Assembly (NCBI RefSeq): GCF_030247185.1
Contig: NC_080572.1
Coordinates: 216,967,435-217,031,434, forward strand
Origin: Malaya genurostris
Lineage: Eukaryota; Arthropoda; Insecta; Diptera; Culicidae
Length of the DNA: 64,000 nucleotides
Direction of reading: 5' to 3'
Position 1 is the first letter of the stretch. Each line of letters opens with the position of its first letter. Under the pieces are notes generated by a model. That model saw only the letters and a program-made list of their open reading frames with translations, did no database searches and was not told the origin of the DNA. The position numbers and the translations under genes were made by a program. Shown here one piece after another: positions 11,958 through 23,609 of this stretch.

Positions 11958-12295
11958 TTCTTGTAGTTATTATTTTTTATTAAAGACTGCTAAAATGTTA
12001 ATTTTGTGTAAAAATATCACGTCATTTCTGAGATATTATTGCTCAAATTAGGACATACTATTTTCGCAGAGCTAAATGGCGTGCATTATAGAGCCTCAGG
12101 AGTTGATTATGGAACAAATAACGTATAATGTTTTTGTTTTTTGAAAAAAGTGATTTAACTTCTTTGGACTCAATAACAAACAAAATATGAATCATTGTTT
12201 CATCCGAAATCAACTCCTTAGGTTCTACAATGCATGTCATATTTTTGCATGAAATTAATACTGTAACAGTCTTTAATAAAGAATAACTACATGAA
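11958..12295. mobile_element. foldback element with long imperfect arms
   Basis: The left end TTGTAGTTATT and right end AATAACTACA are inverted. The arms also share TTTATTAAAGACTG and, deeper, GTGCATTATAGAGCCTCAGG against CCTTAGGTTCTACAATGCA, with AGTTGATT next to it. The left arm carries about 60 extra bases. It has no coding capacity; the minus-strand open frame across it is incidental. Confidence 0.65.
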
Positions 12296-12359
12296 CCGTA
12301 AGTTCGTAAGGACGTTACCCTTCGGCGCAAAAGATAAAAGTGTACTTTAAGTAACAATA

Positions 12360-12815
12360 ATTTTTCATCTGCTTAGCGGTTTATGTTGGATTGCTAGGGC
12401 AATCTCTAAATGACAACTACATATAGTTTCTAGATTAGGTAACCCAAACTTGTAGTCGATATATGACAAGTCCTACAAATAAGTGCTGTATGAGTAATTT
12501 TCACAGGTTTAGTCAAATTTTAGAATGAAAATATTGAATTGAGTCCTACATTAAAAAAAATCGATTTGAAAAATTTAAAGTTTTTAATTTATTTAAAGTT
12601 GTTGTACCAGAAAACGATATTTTTGATTCGGATGAGGTTTTATCCCACCTTTAACGTTTTTCTAGCAAAAATTTTTCTAATCCAAATTGGCTTCTCATTT
12701 AGGGGTTAGCCAAATTTTGTGCTAGGGCACATTACCGTTATTATTATTTTTCCGTATAGTCTTTGACTCATCAGTGCAGAGCAGTTCAAATTGAACTGCT
12801 TAGTGCTGAATTGGT
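12360..12815 (+). repeat. longer relative of the 74-bp palindromic repeat
   Basis: CTGCTTAGCGG at the left and CAGTGCAGAGCAGTTCAAAT followed by TGAACTGCTTA at the right match the two ends of the short repeat at 1445-1518. The interior includes a block on the plus strand (CAAATTTTGTGCTAGGGCAC, about 12710) that is found inverted at about 1415 next to copy 1. This could be a fuller version of the same element. Confidence 0.45.
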
Positions 12816-12929
12816 TTTTTAATTACTTTTTACTAAACTAAACCGAAAGAAAGGTAATATTGTGGTAGGTATTATATTAGTGGAATTTGACCTTCTGTTT
12901 CAAAAGACTTCGTAACAGATTCATAGCGA

Positions 12930-13062
12930 ATAGAAACATTTCATGACTGGTGCTATGATCCTACTGACACTAAGAATCCTCCCCGGTCGCGACTCGAACG
13001 TACGACAACTGGCTTGTAAAACTAGTGCCTTATGCATTGAACCGCCAATCCGGTCATCCACT
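12930..13062 (-). repeat. tRNA-derived SINE, fragment
   Basis: On the minus strand there is a B box-like GTTCGAGTC about 40 bp downstream of an A box-like TTGGCGGTTCAATGCATAAGG, the internal RNA polymerase III promoter layout of tRNA genes. The sequence between does not fold into a tRNA and no anticodon arm is evident, so this is a SINE head, not a tRNA gene. The tail runs toward lower coordinates with no clear poly(A). Confidence 0.6.
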
Positions 13063-15465
13063 TCCGATAAAACTCAATTTGTGAGATTTCACTGACAACA
13101 ATTGCAATCAGTTTTAGTTAGAAAAACTTTTTTACCTTAAAACTGTTTTTATTGCAATCTATGAACAGTTGATAGGGAACATAATTAACAAAATTTCAAC
13201 CCAATAAAAAAACGATGCTACTGTGAGTCGACTTTAAATATTACAAATACGATTATTTTCTTCAATACAGAACTCAACTCGAATTTTTTAAACATATTGT
13301 CACGGAACTTTTAATAATTTTGTTTTAATTTACTCATACAACACATGGAAGGTTTTCTATTCTTGGAATATATCTATTTGAATAGAATTTGCGTTTCGGT
13401 TGACGCAAAATTCGTCAATATTTAATATAGATTAGTTTTCGATAAAAATAATTTTAAAAAAATCACAAAGATTTAATAAGCTAAAAAAAATGTTGAAAAA
13501 CACCAAACACGAATAGAAAAAAGTGAAAATATTAGAGCAAAAAGACAGACTCTAATGTATAAAGCTAGTGCACAAATATTCTTGTCCTTCTAAATTGTGG
13601 ATACGGACAACTCAGCAATGGTTGCTTGAAATCAATTTCCGACCTTGGAAGCTTTGGAAGAGGTGCCCAAAAAACGTATGTTAAAATGAAACAAAAAATC
13701 AACTCAACTCAACTTGGTCTGTGCCAAGTGGGAGAAAAGACAAAAATATTACAATCATTCCAACAGGTTTCCATCAAATGTCATTCAGCATTTAGGTGAT
13801 TTACTGCGTTAAAACATCCGATATTCATGCTCAATGTTCGACAACTCAACAATAATTAGCTCAGCTCAACATCGCGTTAATGATTTAAAAAAATTATTTT
13901 AGTTCACCGATAACAAATCTCCATTCTGCTGAACTAAATCCCATGAACATGCCGCCAAGCGATAATTAATTCTCTCTATCTTGTTAGTAGCTCTTAATAG
14001 CTGCACCAAGCTAATCGAACAAAAACAGCGTAATACGTGACATAATCGATTTCACCACAATTCCCTGATGGGTGCGGAAATGGCGCTTGTCATGTCGTAA
14101 TTACGCAACTAATCGTAACGTCATCATTATCATCGTCGATCCATCTATCTTCTACAAGGAAAATCCATTGGCACTAACACCTTCTTTTGTGATTGGCCTG
14201 AATCGAGGATTTAATCCAAACACACTCATACATTTATTTGAACGTAAACCAACATGGACATCTTGGTTATAATAAAGATGTAATTCATCCCAATAGACAT
14301 TTGAGGTTCAGCATTTTTTTTCATATGACGCGACAGGAACAAATCAAGGATGAAAAAGCTGGTAAGCAATAAGCTGCACAATAAATCCAGACCATGCTCG
14401 GAATCCTCTGATCGGCGCTATTCAGTAAACAACATAATAAATCACCCCCACACCAGGAGTCACCATATTTCGCAACGGGAGGGATCGGACAAATAGCTCG
14501 TTTCCTCGTACGGCAAAGGTTAACGAGCGAACGGAAATAACGTTAATGTAAGTGGAGCGTACCACTTCGAAAGCCTAGTCTACATTTTTCGAATCCTGCA
14601 TTTGCATCGTGTGTCCCCATTTTCCTGCAACCCTCCGCAGACCTACTTGGTGTTACTATTCGTCGCCAACCTGTACACCTGTTAATGGGTTCCGATGGGC
14701 CGACCAGACCATCGCGCTCAATCCTCGAGTCCTTATTTTCGACGAACGGAAGCATAGCCAGTAGACTTATTTATATGGGCTTTTATTTCAATTTCTTCAC
14801 AATCCACCTAGCTTGCTTACAGCGAGGAAATGACATCCACTACCAGTCCGTTGACATCGTACTACCACAAGACAAACAGGAACAGACATGTGCAGACCAC
14901 GTGTGGATGTCTACATAAGACCATGAACTTTATCCACCGTTACACCGTCACACGTCATCGTGGCAGCATACTGATCATATCATAATCCTGTGGGCTGTGG
15001 TTGCCATTATGGGCCAAAGATTGAGTCGCTAATGCTGTTGCGGCTGCTGCTACAATCACCTCAAACTATCTCATGTCGCATTCCCGCACTATGGGCAGCA
15101 TTCGGTGAAATGAATGTCAGATTTCAACTATCATTCAAAGACAACGAATTCATTGATTTCAGTATACATAATTTCTTAGTATCATTGTATCAATGATTTT
15201 CCACATTCTATCTACGTATCTACTGTTTATTGTATGGAGGTGAAAATAATAAGGAAAACAAAACTCAACAATGAACACGTACAAAGGAACACAAACAATG
15301 GTCAAGTTTGGAGCATTTTTAGCTCGAACAATTTTTAACAGAGTTTCAATACCACATCTACATCTACCGCTTGGAAATATTTAGTATCATCGATTCGAGT
15401 GAATAAAACAACATGCTTTTGACTATTAGAGGTCTAAACATCAATTTTTATCACACAATATTTAA
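13063..15465. other. low-repeat intergenic DNA
   Basis: About 13.1-13.9 kb is very AT-rich with no readable feature. About 13.9-15.2 kb is more balanced and shows no similarity to other parts of the window. Its short open frames (14072-14272, 14685-14918, 14990-15196) lack recognisable domains. It could be single-copy host DNA with regulatory content. Confidence 0.35.
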
Positions 15466-15657
15466 TTTCATCCTATTTTACCTTTCTCATATAGATCACA
15501 CACTGTGGAAACCAATTTTTGAACCGACGCCCGGAGGACCGAGTATCATATACCATTTGACTCAGTTCGCCGAATACGCAAAATGTCTATATGTGTTTAT
15601 GCGTGTGTATGTATGTATGTAACATTTTTTGAACTCATTTTTCTTGGAGATAGCTGA
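15466..15657 (+). repeat. dispersed repeat, GCCTTTCTCAT-end family, fragment
   Basis: ACCTTTCTCATATAG, CGCCCGGAGGACCGAG, ATCATATACCATTTGACTC and a GTATGTATGTATG run occur in the order found in the other copies. The fragment stops at 'AGATAGCTGAA', where the hairpin element at 15658 begins. Confidence 0.65.
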
Positions 15658-15854
15658 ATAAATTTTCATTAACTTATGCCGTTTTTCATTGAAAAACACT
15701 GGTGGTGTGGATTGCTCGGATTTTGCACTTTCGAGCAGAAATGCAATATTTAGACGGTGTTTCATTGCCATTTCTGCTCGAATGTGCAAAACCAGAGCAA
15801 TCCACGCCACCAGTGTTTTTCAATGAAAAACGGCATAAGTTAATGAAAATTTAT
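15658..15854. mobile_element. 197-bp hairpin (foldback) element
   Basis: The left arm from 15658 (ATAAATTTTCATTAACTTAT, then GCCGTTTTTCATTG and ACACTGGTGG) is matched almost perfectly in inverse by the right arm ending at 15854. Arms of about 88 bp surround a loop of about 20 bp. The element sits inside the GCCTTTCTCAT-family repeat and has no coding capacity. The arms are so alike that it would extrude as a near-perfect cruciform. Confidence 0.8.
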
Positions 15855-16313
15855 GTCTGAGAGCCGATCTGCCATAACTTAAATTCTCTTGATATTACAC
15901 TCACCAGGACGCTCATTGATTGCCGATGCGATTGATATCATCTTAATTTCTCCTGTCACTGCTTGATTACGATGTGACTAAATATTAATCAAGCAGCATA
16001 AACATTGAATTGAATTCATTTACACCAATAAACTCCGAAATCCGATGACTTACTGCCAAAAACAATGAACTTTATCAATTTATGTTTATGTTTGTACTCT
16101 CTTGGATTTTTTTTACTTCAATGAGAGAGAAAACAAAAAAGTCGTCTGTCTTTGACTGACTTCTACTTGGTCATAGAACTATCGAGTATCTCATTTGACA
16201 GACGCTTTGACCGTACCGACTACGGTTGACGATGATTTTAGACAGTCTGTCAAGGTCATTTGACATAATTGACAATTTACAACACGTTTTGTTCTCTAGT
16301 AAATAAATAAAAT
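15855..16313. other. unassigned DNA
   Basis: Nothing coding is recognised. AT-rich sequence with several short 'TGACAG/CTGTCA' words around 16190-16280. Confidence 0.3.
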
Positions 16314-16497
16314 AAATCGATTGTTATTAGAACTCAGCAGCATAATTTTTGCTCCATTATATCGAATATATGATCAGAAGTTTATGATAAAATTTTCAGT
16401 CGCCAGAAATAAGCACAAACAATTCATAATTATAGTTTTCTAATATGAGTGGTATCAACAATTACCGAAGAGAAAAACTCATGAACTTTTGCTGATC
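16314..16497 (+). repeat. dispersed repeat R-a, copy 1
   Basis: AAATCGATTG, GAACTCAGCAGCATAATTTT, GATCAGAAGTTTATGATAAA and GAGAAAAACTCATGAACTTT recur in the same order at 24547-24735. Weaker matches occur near 51.60 kb and 53.93 kb. No coding capacity. Confidence 0.65.
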
Positions 16498-18292
16498 TTT
16501 CTCGTCCTCGGACGACGGCTTTGGTGCAATGGGCGACATTGCATTTTCGCGTTACCTACAAGGAGAACCCTTCGATCATAAAATTGCGGTATCGCAGTTT
16601 TTGATTTTTGCGATAGTTGATTTTACTAATTTCTTTTTTTGTTTTGATTCAACCAATATGGTTTTTGATTTGCATATATTCAAGTAGTTGAAAAATATGT
16701 TGTTTTGAATGCTGTCAAATGCCGGAGACAGTTGAAAGCAAAACAATAATCGCAATGCAAAATCAACAACTGTTTTAGTTGAAATCTGTTCGCGTCGCTT
16801 CAAAATGTCAATGAAAACAACATCGCTGGTTAAAGCGTTTGGTGAAATTGTGTTCATTCGATTTGAGAAATTTATGATAACAAGTGTTTATCTAACAGCG
16901 GTGTTGTGATAAAGTTAACCTGATTTAAGATGAAAAAGATTTGGTGACAAATTAGAAAATGTTAATAAATGATCATCTCGTAATCTTTCAGGTATGCGCA
17001 AAAATTTTATGCTTCAAATTCGATCATTGATTTACTTCCAGCTGTTTGATACCGTTGATGATGTTCATAGATTAGCAATAAAACGCTTTTTGACATGAAT
17101 TTAATTTATGAAAGTAACAGGACCGAAGGGTTTCAAATACACAGAACGCGCTGCGATTGAATGGCGCTTTTGAATTGCCGTCGCAAAATTCCAATTTCCA
17201 GCGGTTGATGCACCCAAGCTCATATAAATTGACTAAAATTATCAGTACTTAACTTTAGTTCAACCGTTTGAAGGCATCATCTTTCATTACTCATTTTAGG
17301 TAAATTTAATAATTTCGGGCACTTATGCTGATTAAAAACGTTTTTCTACATCAATCATTTCCGATCGAATCAGAAGTATTTTTTTAGAATTTAGATCTTT
17401 ACTGATCTCGACTTGACATGATCATGATCATACAAAAATCAAAATTACTTAGAGATCAGATCAGTTCTGAATTCGTAATGATAATTTATACCTTGGTTAA
17501 GATCACTTGAAATCAGCAGTTATCGGTGGTTTTCCCAGCCCTAATGATATTACATGTCAATATAAAATACTGTTTATATTTTAACAACGATATTTATTTC
17601 ATGAATCTCAACATACCGAACTTATTTCAAATAGATCATGACGTGTATCAGCAAGTATATTTTGATTATTTTCGCAAATCAAAAACATTGTTCGGAGTTG
17701 ATTCAACTATTTGCAATGTCTAAAACAAATAAACCGATTTATTTTTCAACTAACAGAATTTTGTTTCAATAACAACACCAGTTATTTCAAGTAAAATATT
17801 TGTTTAAATTGAAAGGTATGTGCCCTCACTAATTGACAGCATTTTTTTTTTCAAACAGTTAAATTAGTTGTTTCAACCATCGTTTCTGCTAATCGAAAAA
17901 CAAAAATGACAGTTTAGTTAAAACAACAATCGATTAGTTGTACCAAATTTTAACCAATCGAATTCAGAAAATCAACTAATATTCTGGTTGAAATGGGATC
18001 GCGGGTGGTTCCGTGTACTGGTTAGGCAGTTGGTTCTAGCCTGCGCAGTTGACTTTGAAGTATCAGTGAATTGAAACATTAAAAAACTTTTTGATATTTT
18101 TCCATTGTAATTATTGTACCTCTGCAGGCGAACAATCTTTTACTCTTTTTTGTCCAGTCTCATAAATTTATGAGTTAAAATAAGTGTGCCGTGCATTCCC
18201 TCCTATTATACTGTTGGTACACCGTTACAATTGTGGAAGCAAAGAAATGATATCTTACTCAATTCACACGATCTATCACTAATAAGAACGAT
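16498..18292. other. AT-rich DNA with MITE-like inverted words
   Basis: Around 17740-18000 several inverted 'TTTCAACTAA' and 'TTAGTTG' words, and TTGGTTGAAA-like ends, suggest an eroded small inverted-repeat element. I could not fix its boundaries. About 16.58-16.86 kb holds similar words. No gene is recognised. Confidence 0.35.
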
Positions 18293-18625
18293 TTTAGATA
18301 TTCAAAATTGTATCCTATCCACGTCATCCAGTTATGTCTCTGACATTACCCACCCACTTTTTAATATTCTTATGAATTTCAAGTTTCCAAATTTAAACTG
18401 CAAAAACCGAGCAGATTCTAAGAAAAGTTGTTCAATTGTATCCTCTTTCTTTTAATTTATAACATACATTGAAATGTTTTAGATACAACCATTTGCCAAA
18501 TATGTTTTGACATATGTTTTGACAGTACCCCTAAGAATACAAAATAACGAATATTTTGTGTTATAAACTGAAATCGTTTGGTTTTATTTGATTTTTGTCG
18601 TCGCCATCTTTTCACTTAGAGTATC
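18293..18625 (+). repeat. dispersed repeat R-b, copy 1 (no insertion)
   Basis: This copy runs from TTAGATATTCAAAATTGTAT through CACGTCATCCAGTTATGTCT, TACAAAATAACGAATATTTT and GTCGTCGCCATCTTTTCAC to GAGTATCA. It matches 24735-24855 plus 25105-25325 (interrupted by a MITE), and about 25484-25496 plus 25796-25822 (interrupted by another). It therefore shows the empty sites of both insertions. Confidence 0.75.
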
Positions 18626-18841
18626 ACACGGAAAGAAATCCGTTACTGATGTTATAAAATAATAATTAATAATTGATTATAAAATCATGAAACCAATATT
18701 TTGTTTTTCTCACGAAACCATGAGCAAAAAGTCTTCTCCCATGAAAATTCATCATGGTCCGAAAATGCGCTACTTGAGGAATGTTTTTCTGTCAAAGCTC
18801 GTAACTCCAATTTTCTACCCGGATATCACTTTAAACCCTCT

Positions 18842-19231
18842 GCCTCAAAAGATGCCACTGATTGCTTAATAGATTAAGGCAAAAAGCACACATCGAAAAG
18901 CAAGAAGTACTGAAAATGTTTACATAAAGATAATGAAGTCTAAACGATGAAAAAATCATAATTTTTGCGAATTTTTTTCAGAATTATCGTTCAACAAAAT
19001 AAATTCAAATGTTTTGCATGATAAAAAGCATCATTCGAACAACGTTTTGTAATTTTTTCGTGGAAAAGTATGTCGTTTCTGCAGAAAGTCTGTGAAGAGG
19101 TATTTTCGAGAACGCTTCTTAAAAATCACGATTTGCGGTGTCCACTGTATATCAACGCAGACTAATCAGAAGTGAACAAATGAATGCAGCATAGTTAGAG
19201 TAGAAGTTTTTCTAGACCCTATCAGGAATCA
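18842..19231 (+). repeat. direct repeat flanking the 19.2-23.6 kb retrotransposon, left copy
   Basis: The block begins GCCTCAAAAGATG and ends TTTTTCTAGACCCTA. A second copy starts at 23610 on the far side of the retrotransposon and ends at about 23806 with the same words, lacking about 190 bp internally. Substitutions are few. A more distant relative at about 36177-36320 is uninterrupted at the junction. Confidence 0.75.
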
Positions 19232-19701
19232 GGAATCAGAACAAATTGGCTCAAATGGCAAGTTCCTCTTGATATTTGGAGATTTGTGCCTTGCCATCAA
19301 TTTGATTTTAGCATCATTTTCCCGATATATAAGAGGGAAGGATTGAAAGGAAATGGTAAGGGTTGGACTAGGAGGATGGGAAAAATTGACGACACAAAAA
19401 CACATAAAAGCAGAAGTAAGTTCTGCACCCCTAAGGGATGCTGAACAATCTGCTGAGGATCACATTTAGTGGAAGCAGAAGGAAATTCTGAACCTCTACG
19501 AGGTCCCGAACAGTCTGCTGTTAATAAAACCTCCAACCCCCGAGAGGATTTAGAGATCTTACAAAAGCGACACCATTCTGCACTCCCGGAAGAATGCAGA
19601 ATGATTCGCAGTATGTACGAGCAGAAGTAAATTCGGTACCCCCTAAAGGATGCCAAACAATCTGCTAAACCCTATATAAAGTGAATACAGAAGGGATTCA
19701 T

Positions 19702-19926
19702 TCACTCCAGGAATTGGGTGAGAAACGACATAATATCCTTCAATTTTAGCTTCGCATACACACACTCAACCATGTATGGAGAACCAAAAACCCGGATACC
19801 TACCTGCGTCAATGCGGAACAGTTACATATCAGAAGATATGAAGTACCATAATCGCATTCACACAAATCACACGAATAATACTCAGCACGTTGAATAGTA
19901 GCCATGTGATAATTGAGTTTTCAATG
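19702..19926 (-). pseudogene. C-terminal tail of the retrotransposon RT-RNase H protein
   Basis: The frame starting near 19905 contains IQRAEYYSCDLCECDYGTS, then HLxCNC-like LICNCSAL and FGSPY, and ends LKLKDIMSFLTQ with a stop at 19702. This is the conserved Cys-rich tail found after RNase H in insect non-LTR polymerases. Joining across the insertion at the CAATG duplication restores SDWTLKTQLS in a frame one base off, so a frameshift also exists. Confidence 0.65.
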
Positions 19927-21893
19927 CACTATGGTCGGAAACGGGAAATTAGCGTGACAAAAATATTTTCACTATTAAATATTAGTTTTTTGTAGTTGGT
20001 GTCTTCACGAAAGTTGTTTGTAATCGAATGGCGCTCCTTTCGATGAAGAAAGTTACTAGGGTGGTCCTCATTTAGATTGAAATCTGAAATCTAGTTTTCT
20101 TAATTGAAATCAAAAATGATTTTGTTGTAAAATAAAGATTTAGAAAATTTTATTTTGAGCAACTTTGCTGCAAAAAGCACCTCTCTAACTTTTCATTTGA
20201 TCGAGTTACATCAATTTTCCCGAGTAAAAGTAGGGTGGCTCCTGAAGAATCACTTTTTTTGTTCTAACTTTTTTGTGAAACGTTCTACGGAAAAATTGTC
20301 TTCAGATGAGTTATTGTACTAATTATTGCGCAGAATTTCGCTCAACCAAGCTTTTTCATATGAGCTACCAGTAAAAAGTTATGATTATTTTTTCTTCAAA
20401 AACTAGTCAAGCTTCAAATATCAATATTCATTAGATGCCAGATCGATAAAAATGTATCCTATGTGGTTCCTGAAAGGTCATAATATAAATAAAAATTCAA
20501 GAGAAAATTGGAAGGGTGTTATTTTTTTAACTTATTTATATTAGTTTTAAAAATACCGTTTAAAAACTCAAAAACGTTGCATAACTCTTAAACGCCTTAA
20601 CGTATCAACATACTTTCTTCAGCAAAATCATAGTATCAAATTAGTTCTATAAGTGTTTCATACATTGTCTTTTCGAGAAATGAAACACACAAAAACTACA
20701 GCCGAAAATAAATTGCAGAACAATTTTAATTAATTTATTACCAAAATAACTACATGAATTGAGCAACTGAGGATTAGAGATACTGTGTAATATGGTTATT
20801 CCGAACTAGTTAGCCATGATAAATCAATGAACAGAAATTTTCATGATCTCGACAACCATTCCAACAAGTTGGTGCAAGTTAGTAAAATGCAAATATTTTT
20901 ATCCACGTCGTGCCGAGACGTCATCCACTTGTGTACTGAATAGCCTGTAAAAATCGACCCTTCTTTCTCATTCACTTTTGTACCGAATAGCCTGTAAAAA
21001 CCGGAAAACGATGCACAATGAGTTTTGGTTCGAAGAAATACATTCTACTCATTTTAACAAACTAATGATTTTCTTGGGTTTCAGGAAGTGCTTTAAATTA
21101 CAACAAATCTATTTTCGGCTGTAGTTTTTGTGTGTCTCATTTTTCGTATGGACAATGTATGGAACACATGGAGAACAAATTTGATACTATAATTTTGCTG
21201 AAGAAAATATGTTGATACGTTAAGGCGTTTAGGAATTATGCAATGTTTTAGAATTTTTTGAAGGTATTTTTAAAACTAATTTAAATAAGTTAAAAAAATA
21301 ACACCCTTCCAATTTTCTCTTAAACTTTTATTTATATTATGACCTTTCAGGAACCGCATAGGATACATTTTTATCGATCTGGCATCTAATGAATATTGAT
21401 ATTTGAAGCTTGACTAGTTTTTGAAGAAAAACTAATCATAACTTTTTACTGGTAGCTCATATGAAAAAGCTTGGTTGAGCAAAATTATGCGCAATAATTA
21501 TTCCAACAACTCTTCTGAAGACAACTTTTCCGTAGAACGTTTCACAAAAAAATTAGAACAAAACAAGTGATTTTTCAGGAGCCACCCTACTTTTACTCGG
21601 AAAAATTGATGTAACTCGATCAAATGAAGAGCTAGAGAGGTGCTTTTTTCAACAAAGTTGCTCAAAATAAAATTTACTACAACTTTATTGTACAACAAAA
21701 TCAGTTTTGAGTTCAATTAAGAAAGTTAGATATCAGATTTCAATCTAAATGAGGACCACCCTAGTAACTTTCTTCATCAAAAGGAGCGTCATTTGATAAT
21801 AAACAACTTTTGTGAGGACACCAACAACAAAAAACAAATATTTAATAGTGAAAATATTTTTGTCACGCTAATTTCCCGTTTCGGACCACTGTG
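19927..21893. mobile_element. 1,967-bp foldback DNA element, Transib-like ends
   Basis: The element is flanked by the direct 5-bp duplication CAATG (19922-19926 and 21894-21898) and interrupts the retrotransposon's RNase H/tail region. Its ends are CACTATGGTCGGAAACGGG on the left and, read inward, CACAGTGGTCCGAAACGGG on the right. The inverted arms run about 780 bp each (19927 to about 20710; about 21110 to 21893). Their many shared blocks include GGAAATTAGCGTGACAAAAA, TAGGGTGGTCCTCATTTAG and ACTACAGCCGAAAATA. The roughly 400-bp centre is unique. There is no transposase. A 5-bp duplication plus a CACWATG-type terminus is the hallmark of Transib elements. That assignment is inference. Confidence 0.8.
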
Positions 21894-21898
21894 CAATG

Positions 21899-23097
21899 TC
21901 CAGTCAGAGCTCTGACCAGAATACTGCAATGATGCTTGGACCGGCTCTAGCCAACTCATCAGCCCATTCATTTCCAGTAACACCAGAATGGCCGGGTACC
22001 CATAAGAAGTAAACAGCATTTGAATTGCTGAGGTCTTCAATTTGAGTTCGACATGCGATCACTAGATTCGACCGTGAGTCATTCGAACTGAGTGTTTTTA
22101 AGGCTGCCTGACTGTCGGAACAAAAATAAATTCGTTTACCACAGATCCTCTGCTGAAGTGCCGATTGTACTCCACACAGAATCGCGTAGATTTATGCTTG
22201 AAACACAGTACAGTATCTACCAAGTGAATGAGACTGCTCCAGCTTCATTTCACGACAGTAGACACCAGCACCAGCACGATCATTCAACAGAGAACCGTCC
22301 GTATAACAAACTATGTGTTCAAGTTGTCGTTCCAGACAACCAGACAACCATTCCTCACGAAGAGGATAGCTCACATTGAATGTTTTGAAAGGAAAACTGC
22401 ATGTGAGAGTTAGGTCACTAGGAGCGAGTAAATACTCATCCCACGTAACCATTTGAGACCACAAGCGAGTGTGGCTGGTAGCATAATCTAATGGGTTACT
22501 GTTCCAAAGCCCTGTAACCTTAAGACGGTATGCACAAGATAATGCTTCTTGTTTTAGGAACACATGTAGTGGTTTAATGCACAGTAGCGCCTCTAGAGCA
22601 GCAGTAGGAGTTGTCGTGAATGCTCCTGTCATCGCCATTAGGACCATCCTTTGGAGATGATTTAGCTTTGACTGAACTGTCGCGACTTCTCCTTTCTGCC
22701 ACCATACAAGACAACCATATGCTAAAATTGGTCTAACAATAGTTGTGTAGATCCAATGAATATATCTGGGTTTGAGTCCCCATGATTTTCCAAAAGCTCG
22801 TCTGCATTGGCCGAAAGCCATGCAAGCTCTTTTAATCCTGAAGTCAATGTGAGCAGACCAATTCAGTGTTGAATCAAGAATAACCCCGACGTATTTAACT
22901 TGATCGACCACAGTGACCTCTGAACCAAAAAACTGCAACGGACGAGCTCCTGTGATTATCCTACGATGAGTGAAAAGCACCATTAATGTTTTACCCGGAT
23001 TTACAGATAATCCAACCTGACAACACCATTGTTCAACAGATCCTAGGGCTTGCTGCATTAAATCAAAAAGAGTGTTAATGCTTATTCCGGTCATCAA
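21899..23097 (-). pseudogene. RT C-terminal half plus RNase H, one nonsense codon
   Basis: From 23097 the frame contains the post-catalytic RT region (LSVNPGKTLMVLF, YVGVILDSTLNW, RPILAYGCLVWW, LNHLQRMVLMAMTGA) and enters RNase H with the catalytic Asp in CYTDGS. At 22192 GAA has become TAA, exactly at the second catalytic residue (Glu of FQAEIYAI). The same frame continues with CSDSQAAL (third acidic residue) and PGHSGVTGNEWADELA (fourth) to about 21899, where the inserted foldback element begins. RNase H was therefore complete before the stop and the insertion. No start codon of its own; this is the downstream part of the polymerase ORF. Confidence 0.8.
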
Positions 23098-23600
23098 TAT
23101 ATATTAATTGTCGGCAAAACCATAAGTCGGAAATCCAAGGTTATTAAGTTTCCTTAACAAACCATCAGCGACTAGGTTCCATAAAAGTGGGGATAGTACA
23201 CCACCTTGAGGACACCCACAGATACTCAGCTTTCTAATCTCTGCTTGCCGAAGCGATGAACAAAGAAGTCGATTGCTAAGCATTGCTTCTATCCAATTTG
23301 TGATACTTGAAGGTATCCCATGACCACGGGCTGCTTCCAGAATTCAATTGAAAGACACGTTATCAAAGGCACCTTCAATATCTAGGAAAACTCCCAAGCA
23401 TGATTGCTTTAGTGAGAAAGCTTTTTCAATGTTGTACACAACATCATGTAACAGGGTTGTAGTGGACTTTCCACGCTGGTAAGCATGTTGCATTCCATGT
23501 TGCCCAAACTAACATTCCTGATATTGTGATCGACTATGCGTTCCACTGTTTTAAGAAGAAATGAGCTACGACTGATAGGCCTGAAACTCTTCGCTTCCTC
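23098..23600 (-). pseudogene. reverse transcriptase fingers/palm remnant
   Basis: Readable minus-strand pieces in different frames are SFRPIS-like near 23585, VYNIEKAFSLKQSCLGVFLD followed by IEGAFDNVSFN near 23380-23440, then GIPSSITNWIEAMLSNRLLC and CPQGGVLSPLLWNLV near 23205. These are the conserved RT blocks. The catalytic FADD box appears as GFADN with stops after it (about 23110), so one catalytic Asp is lost. At least two frameshifts. Confidence 0.75.
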
Positions 23601-23609
23601 ATAAGTGTC

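Larger units (their letters stand above)
19232..23609 (-). mobile_element. degenerate non-LTR retrotransposon with RT and RNase H
   Basis: On the minus strand, reverse transcriptase remnants (23600-23098) lead into a longer frame with the RT palm/thumb and start of RNase H (23097-22192). Then come the rest of RNase H (22191-21899) and a C-terminal cysteine-rich tail (19926-19702), with a 1,967-bp DNA element inserted between them. About 470 bp of 3' sequence ends in a short reiterated CTGATTCCTGATTCCTGA and no poly(A), as in some insect non-LTR clades. The element is 5'-truncated and carries stops and frameshifts. RT followed by RNase H fits the I/Loner/R1-related group, but the exact clade is not established. 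Confidence 0.8.

Noticed and set aside
22092..22413. Plus-strand frames opposite the retrotransposon RNase H
   Set aside because: Antisense shadows of the minus-strand RT/RNase H sequence.
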